From Anaerolineales bacterium (lineage in GTDB: Bacteria > Chloroflexota > Anaerolineae > Anaerolineales > DRMV01), in contig JALSPT010000211.1 in the NCBI GenBank assembly GCA_026985785.1, positions 1-7,889 of the forward strand: a stretch of 7,889 nt of DNA, written 5' to 3'. Made by a program: the position numbers and the translations under genes. The notes below the pieces were generated by a model. That model was not told where the DNA came from. It searched no databases and saw nothing but the letters and a program-made list of their open reading frames with translations. Positions within the stretch are counted from its first letter, which is position 1. Every line of letters starts with the position of its first letter. This document shows positions 5,509 to 7,889 of this stretch, piece by piece.

Positions 5509-5955
5509 ATGCGCGTGCTTTTGCAACGAGTTTCGTGGGGCAAGGTGACGGTGGACGGTGAGACGATTGCGGCCATTGGCCGTGGAGTGGTGTTGCTGGT
5601 GGGCATCACCCATCGCGATACCGAGGCCGAAGCCCGCTATCTGGCCAACAAGATCGCCCATTTGCGGATTTTCGAGGACGAGACCGGCAAACTCAACCGC
5701 TCGTTGCTGGATGTAGGCGGCGAGGCGCTGGTGGTTTCCCAATTTACGCTGTATGCCGAGACGCGCAAAGGCCGCCGACCGGCCTTTGTGGCCGCTGCTC
5801 CGCCGGACATTGCCCGCCCGCTGGTCGACCGTTTTGCCGCTTTGTTGCGCGAGCATGGCCTGAGTGTGCAGACGGGCCGCTTTGGCGCCCATATGGACGT
5901 CGCCTTGTGCAATCACGGGCCGGTGACCATTTGGTTGGAGCGGGAGGCGGCATGA
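5509..5955 (+). CDS. dtd: D-aminoacyl-tRNA deacylase
   Basis: Homodimeric cytoplasmic proofreading enzyme that hydrolyses D-aminoacyl-tRNA (and glycyl-tRNA-Ala in characterised members), recycling tRNA and preventing D-amino acid incorporation. At 148 residues it has the usual family length. It opens MRVLLQRVSWGKVTVDGE, the standard first strands, and keeps LVGITHRDT (30-38) and KIAHLRIFEDETGKLNRSL (48-66). Both active-site motifs are intact: SQFTLYA (77-83), and GPVT (137-140), the cross-subunit Gly-cisPro motif, here in the context NHGPVT where NDGPVT or NSGPVT is common. The ATG at 5509 has an excellent ribosome binding site. It is the only complete plus-strand gene, transcribed away from the NERD-like operon and toward leuS. 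Neighbouring leuS suggests a tRNA-quality theme, but the genes converge and are not an operon. Product call is firm. Confidence 0.97.
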   Translation: MRVLLQRVSWGKVTVDGETIAAIGRGVVLLVGITHRDTEAEARYLANKIAHLRIFEDETGKLNRSLLDVGGEALVVSQFTLYAETRKGRRPAFVAAAPPDIARPLVDRFAALLREHGLSVQTGRFGAHMDVALCNHGPVTIWLEREAA

Positions 5956-5959
5956 AAAG

Positions 5960-5989
5960 AGCCCGGCAGGGAAATCTCCCTGCCAGGCT
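5960..5989 (-). terminator. Terminator hairpin for leuS in the dtd/leuS convergence
   Basis: AGCCCGGCAGGGA (5960-5972) pairs with TCCCTGCCAGGCT (5977-5989) across a four-base loop, with one mismatch in 13 positions. Read on the minus strand it is followed by TCTTTTC, a short T-run consistent with intrinsic termination of leuS. On the plus strand it is followed by GAAAG, so it is a weaker stop for dtd, although it may block read-through in both directions. Confidence 0.65.
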
Positions 5990-5996
5990 GAAAGCC

Positions 5997-6015
5997 GAAG
6001 GCGCTTCGCGCCTTC
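5997..6015. terminator. Second hairpin abutting the leuS stop codon
   Basis: GAAGGCGC and GCGCCTTC form a perfect eight-base stem with a three-base loop directly after the leuS TAA. It has no T-run on either strand. It is probably an accessory 3' structure working with the adjacent terminator, or a small REP-like palindrome. Confidence 0.4.
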
Positions 6016-7889
6016 TTACGCTACGATGTTGACCAGTTTGTTGGGCACCACGATGACCTTGCGCGGCGTCTTCCCTTTCAGATGGCGCTGTACCGCTTCG
6101 CTTGCGAGCGCACGCGCTTCGACCTCTTCCCTTGGAAGCCCCACCGGCACGGTGATGCGGTCGCGCACTTTGCCGTTGATCTGCACGGCGATGGTGACTT
6201 CGTCTTCCTTGGCCGCCTCGGCATCGGCCTCCGGCCAGGGTTGGTTGTGCACCGAGTAGGGCTTGCCCAGCACCTCGACCCACAGTTCTTCGGCCACAAA
6301 GGGGGTTAGCGGCGCCATCATGCGGACATACAGGTCGAGCGCCTCTTCCCACGCGGGTGTGCCCACCACGCCGGGCTGTTGCCGCAGGCGCTGCATCTCG
6401 TTCAGCAGTTCCATCAGCGCGGCCACGATGGTGTTGAATTCGAAGTGCTCGAAATCATGGGTCACACGCTGCAGGGTTTGGTGCACTTTACGGCGCAGGG
6501 CGCGGGTAGCCGCCGCGTTGGGCTGTGCGGGCGCTTCGGCTCCCGCCGTTTCGGTGACCATGCTCCACACCCGCCGCAGCCAGCGCACGATGCCCTCGAT
6601 GCCTTTGCTGTTCCACGGGCCGCCCAGGTCCCAGCGGGCGAAGAACATCAGGTAAGCCCGCACCGTGTCTGCACCATAGCGCGCCACCAGATCGTCGGGG
6701 TCCACCACATTGCCCTTGGATTTGGACATCTTTTCGGCTTCCAGGTGATACACCAGGTCCAGGTGGCGGGCGGGCTGGCCGCCGATGGTGGTTTGGGTGG
6801 CCTCGTTCACATGCACGACCACCAGTTGGGCGTCTTTTTTCGGGTCTTCGCCATCGCGATAGGGGTTCACCCGCACCTTGAGCGTCTTTTCGTCGCGGGC
6901 ATACACCTCGCCGCGCAATGCCGTCTCGCTTTGGCCAAAGGCCGGCCATTGATTGCGCGGCGTTTCCAGCGGCAGGGCTGCGATGCGTTCGGCGACGAAG
7001 GCGTTGCCTTCCCAGTGTCCCTCGACGGTGACGAAATGCCCATCGCGCGGCTCGCCGAGCACGATGCCCTGGTTGCGCAGTTGCAGCATCGGCTCGTCGC
7101 CCTGGACGATGCCGAGGTCGCGCAGCGCCTTGTGGAAGAAGCGCACGTAGAGCAGGTGCATGGTGGCGTGCTCGGCACCGCCGGTGTAGGTATCGACCGG
7201 GAACCAGTAGGCGTATTCTGCGGGTTGGAAGGGGGCTTCGGCGCGCCCGGTGGTGGTCAGGTAGCCGAGGTGATACCACGAGGAATCCATGAAGGTGTCC
7301 ATCGTGTCGGTTTCCCGCACGGCGGGGCCGCCGCACACCGGACAGGTGGTGTGCTTCCACGTCGGGTGGAATTTGAGCGGGCTTTCGCCCGTGGGGCGCC
7401 ATTCCACATCGTCGGGCAGTTCCACCGGCAACTGGTCGTCGGGCACGGGCTGCCAGCCGCACTTTTCGCAATACACCATCGGGATGGGGGTGCCCCAGTA
7501 GCGCTGGCGGGAAATCAGCCAATCGCGCAGGCGGTAGTTGGCGGCGCGCTCGCCGTAGCCCTTTTCTTCCAGCCATTCAATGACTCGCATGATGCCGGGG
7601 TCGTCCCAGCCTTTGCCTTTGACGATGCGCGTCCCGGTCAGCGGGCCGCTGTTTGCCATCTCGCCGGGGCCGGGGTAGGCTTCGGTCATGGCCTCGCCGT
7701 CCAGCGGGATGGGGTTGCCCTGCTCGTCCAGCGGGAAGATGACCGGGCGGATTTCCAGGCCGTATTTACGGGCAAATTCGAAGTCGCGCTGGTCGTGGGC
7801 GGGCACGGCCATGATCGCGCCGCTGCCGTAAGACATGAGCACATAGTCGGCAATCCAGATGGGCACCTTCTCGCCGTTGACCGGGTTGA
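6016..7889 (-). CDS. leuS: Leucyl-tRNA synthetase, partial (N-terminus beyond the right edge)
   Basis: Class Ia synthetase that charges tRNA-Leu with leucine and hydrolyses mischarged product in its CP1 domain. About 623 codons are visible. The reading frame is open to the right edge, where it reads NPVNGEKVPIWIADYVL, so the first roughly 300 residues, including the HIGH motif, are missing. The visible part begins in the CP1 editing domain with VPAHDQRDFEF, carrying the conserved editing Asp. A zinc ribbon follows (CEKC at 7459-7470, CPVC at 7333-7344), then DTMDTFMDSSWYHLGY and YTGGAEHATMHLLYVRFFHK. KMSKSKGN is at 6709-6732. The anticodon-binding helices include MAPLTPFVAEELW, and the C-terminal domain has VQINGKVRD and ends VVPNKLVNIVA at a TAA. 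The segment between QGIVLG and KMSKS is 107 residues, against about 50 in E. coli from memory, indicating an enlarged leucine-specific insertion. An internal GTG at 7866 is not a start. Product call is certain. Confidence 0.98.
   Translation of the reverse strand, partial: NPVNGEKVPIWIADYVLMSYGSGAIMAVPAHDQRDFEFARKYGLEIRPVIFPLDEQGNPIPLDGEAMTEAYPGPGEMANSGPLTGTRIVKGKGWDDPGIMRVIEWLEEKGYGERAANYRLRDWLISRQRYWGTPIPMVYCEKCGWQPVPDDQLPVELPDDVEWRPTGESPLKFHPTWKHTTCPVCGGPAVRETDTMDTFMDSSWYHLGYLTTTGRAEAPFQPAEYAYWFPVDTYTGGAEHATMHLLYVRFFHKALRDLGIVQGDEPMLQLRNQGIVLGEPRDGHFVTVEGHWEGNAFVAERIAALPLETPRNQWPAFGQSETALRGEVYARDEKTLKVRVNPYRDGEDPKKDAQLVVVHVNEATQTTIGGQPARHLDLVYHLEAEKMSKSKGNVVDPDDLVARYGADTVRAYLMFFARWDLGGPWNSKGIEGIVRWLRRVWSMVTETAGAEAPAQPNAAATRALRRKVHQTLQRVTHDFEHFEFNTIVAALMELLNEMQRLRQQPGVVGTPAWEEALDLYVRMMAPLTPFVAEELWVEVLGKPYSVHNQPWPEADAEAAKEDEVTIAVQINGKVRDRITVPVGLPREEVEARALASEAVQRHLKGKTPRKVIVVPNKLVNIVA

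Noticed and set aside
7864..7866. GTG at 7866 as the start of a truncated leuS
   Set aside because: The frame remains open to the window edge and reads the conserved NPVNGEK segment upstream, so the gene simply continues beyond the window.

Overview
GC-rich bacterial chromosomal DNA carrying eight protein genes: seven complete, one cut by the right edge. The genes are mostly housekeeping: tRNA modification, tRNA proofreading, tRNA charging and RNA/DNA-hybrid removal. The remaining genes are a stand-alone FIST-domain sensor, a dolichyl-phosphate-type glycosyltransferase and a degenerate NERD-like membrane protein. No plasmid, phage, transposase, CRISPR or defence locus is visible. The content, plus a paired GC-rich hairpin repeat of the kind that translates as 'LTPGPSP.GRGE', would fit a Chloroflexota genome such as an Anaerolineae lineage. 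That assignment is inference from memory of similar genomes, not a search result.

Layout. (1) Positions 29-2639, minus strand: FIST protein, then queA six bases later, then after a 109-base gap an AhpD-like CxxC protein. The AhpD-like gene probably has its own promoter, overlapped by a perfect 14-bp palindrome. (2) Positions 2640-3227: 588 bases without a convincing gene. They hold two inverted copies of a hairpin repeat, several short palindromes, a possible orphan extended -10 promoter and a likely terminator downstream of rnhB. (3) Positions 3228-5346, minus strand: a tight operon of NERD-like protein, GT2 glycosyltransferase and RNase HII (rnhB). The second gene starts six bases after the first ends, and the third overlaps the second by 20 bases. 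(4) Positions 5347-5508: a divergent promoter region. (5) Position 5509 onward, plus strand: dtd, converging on leuS (minus strand, 6016 to the right edge). Two hairpins fill the 60 bases between them.

How the genes fit together. leuS charges tRNA-Leu and edits mischarged product within one enzyme. dtd removes D-amino acids from tRNA. queA makes epoxyqueuosine at the tRNA wobble position. These share the theme of tRNA quality, but they lie in separate transcription units and need not be co-regulated. The NERD-like/GT2/rnhB operon mixes membrane or cell-envelope chemistry with RNA/DNA-hybrid removal, and nothing in the sequence ties those functions together mechanistically.

I found no clear evidence of an undescribed system. 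The points most worth checking are the nuclease-dead-looking NERD-like protein, the stand-alone FIST protein coupled to queA, the palindromic operator in front of the AhpD-like gene, the inverted repeat pair, and the enlarged segment before the KMSKS loop of LeuS.
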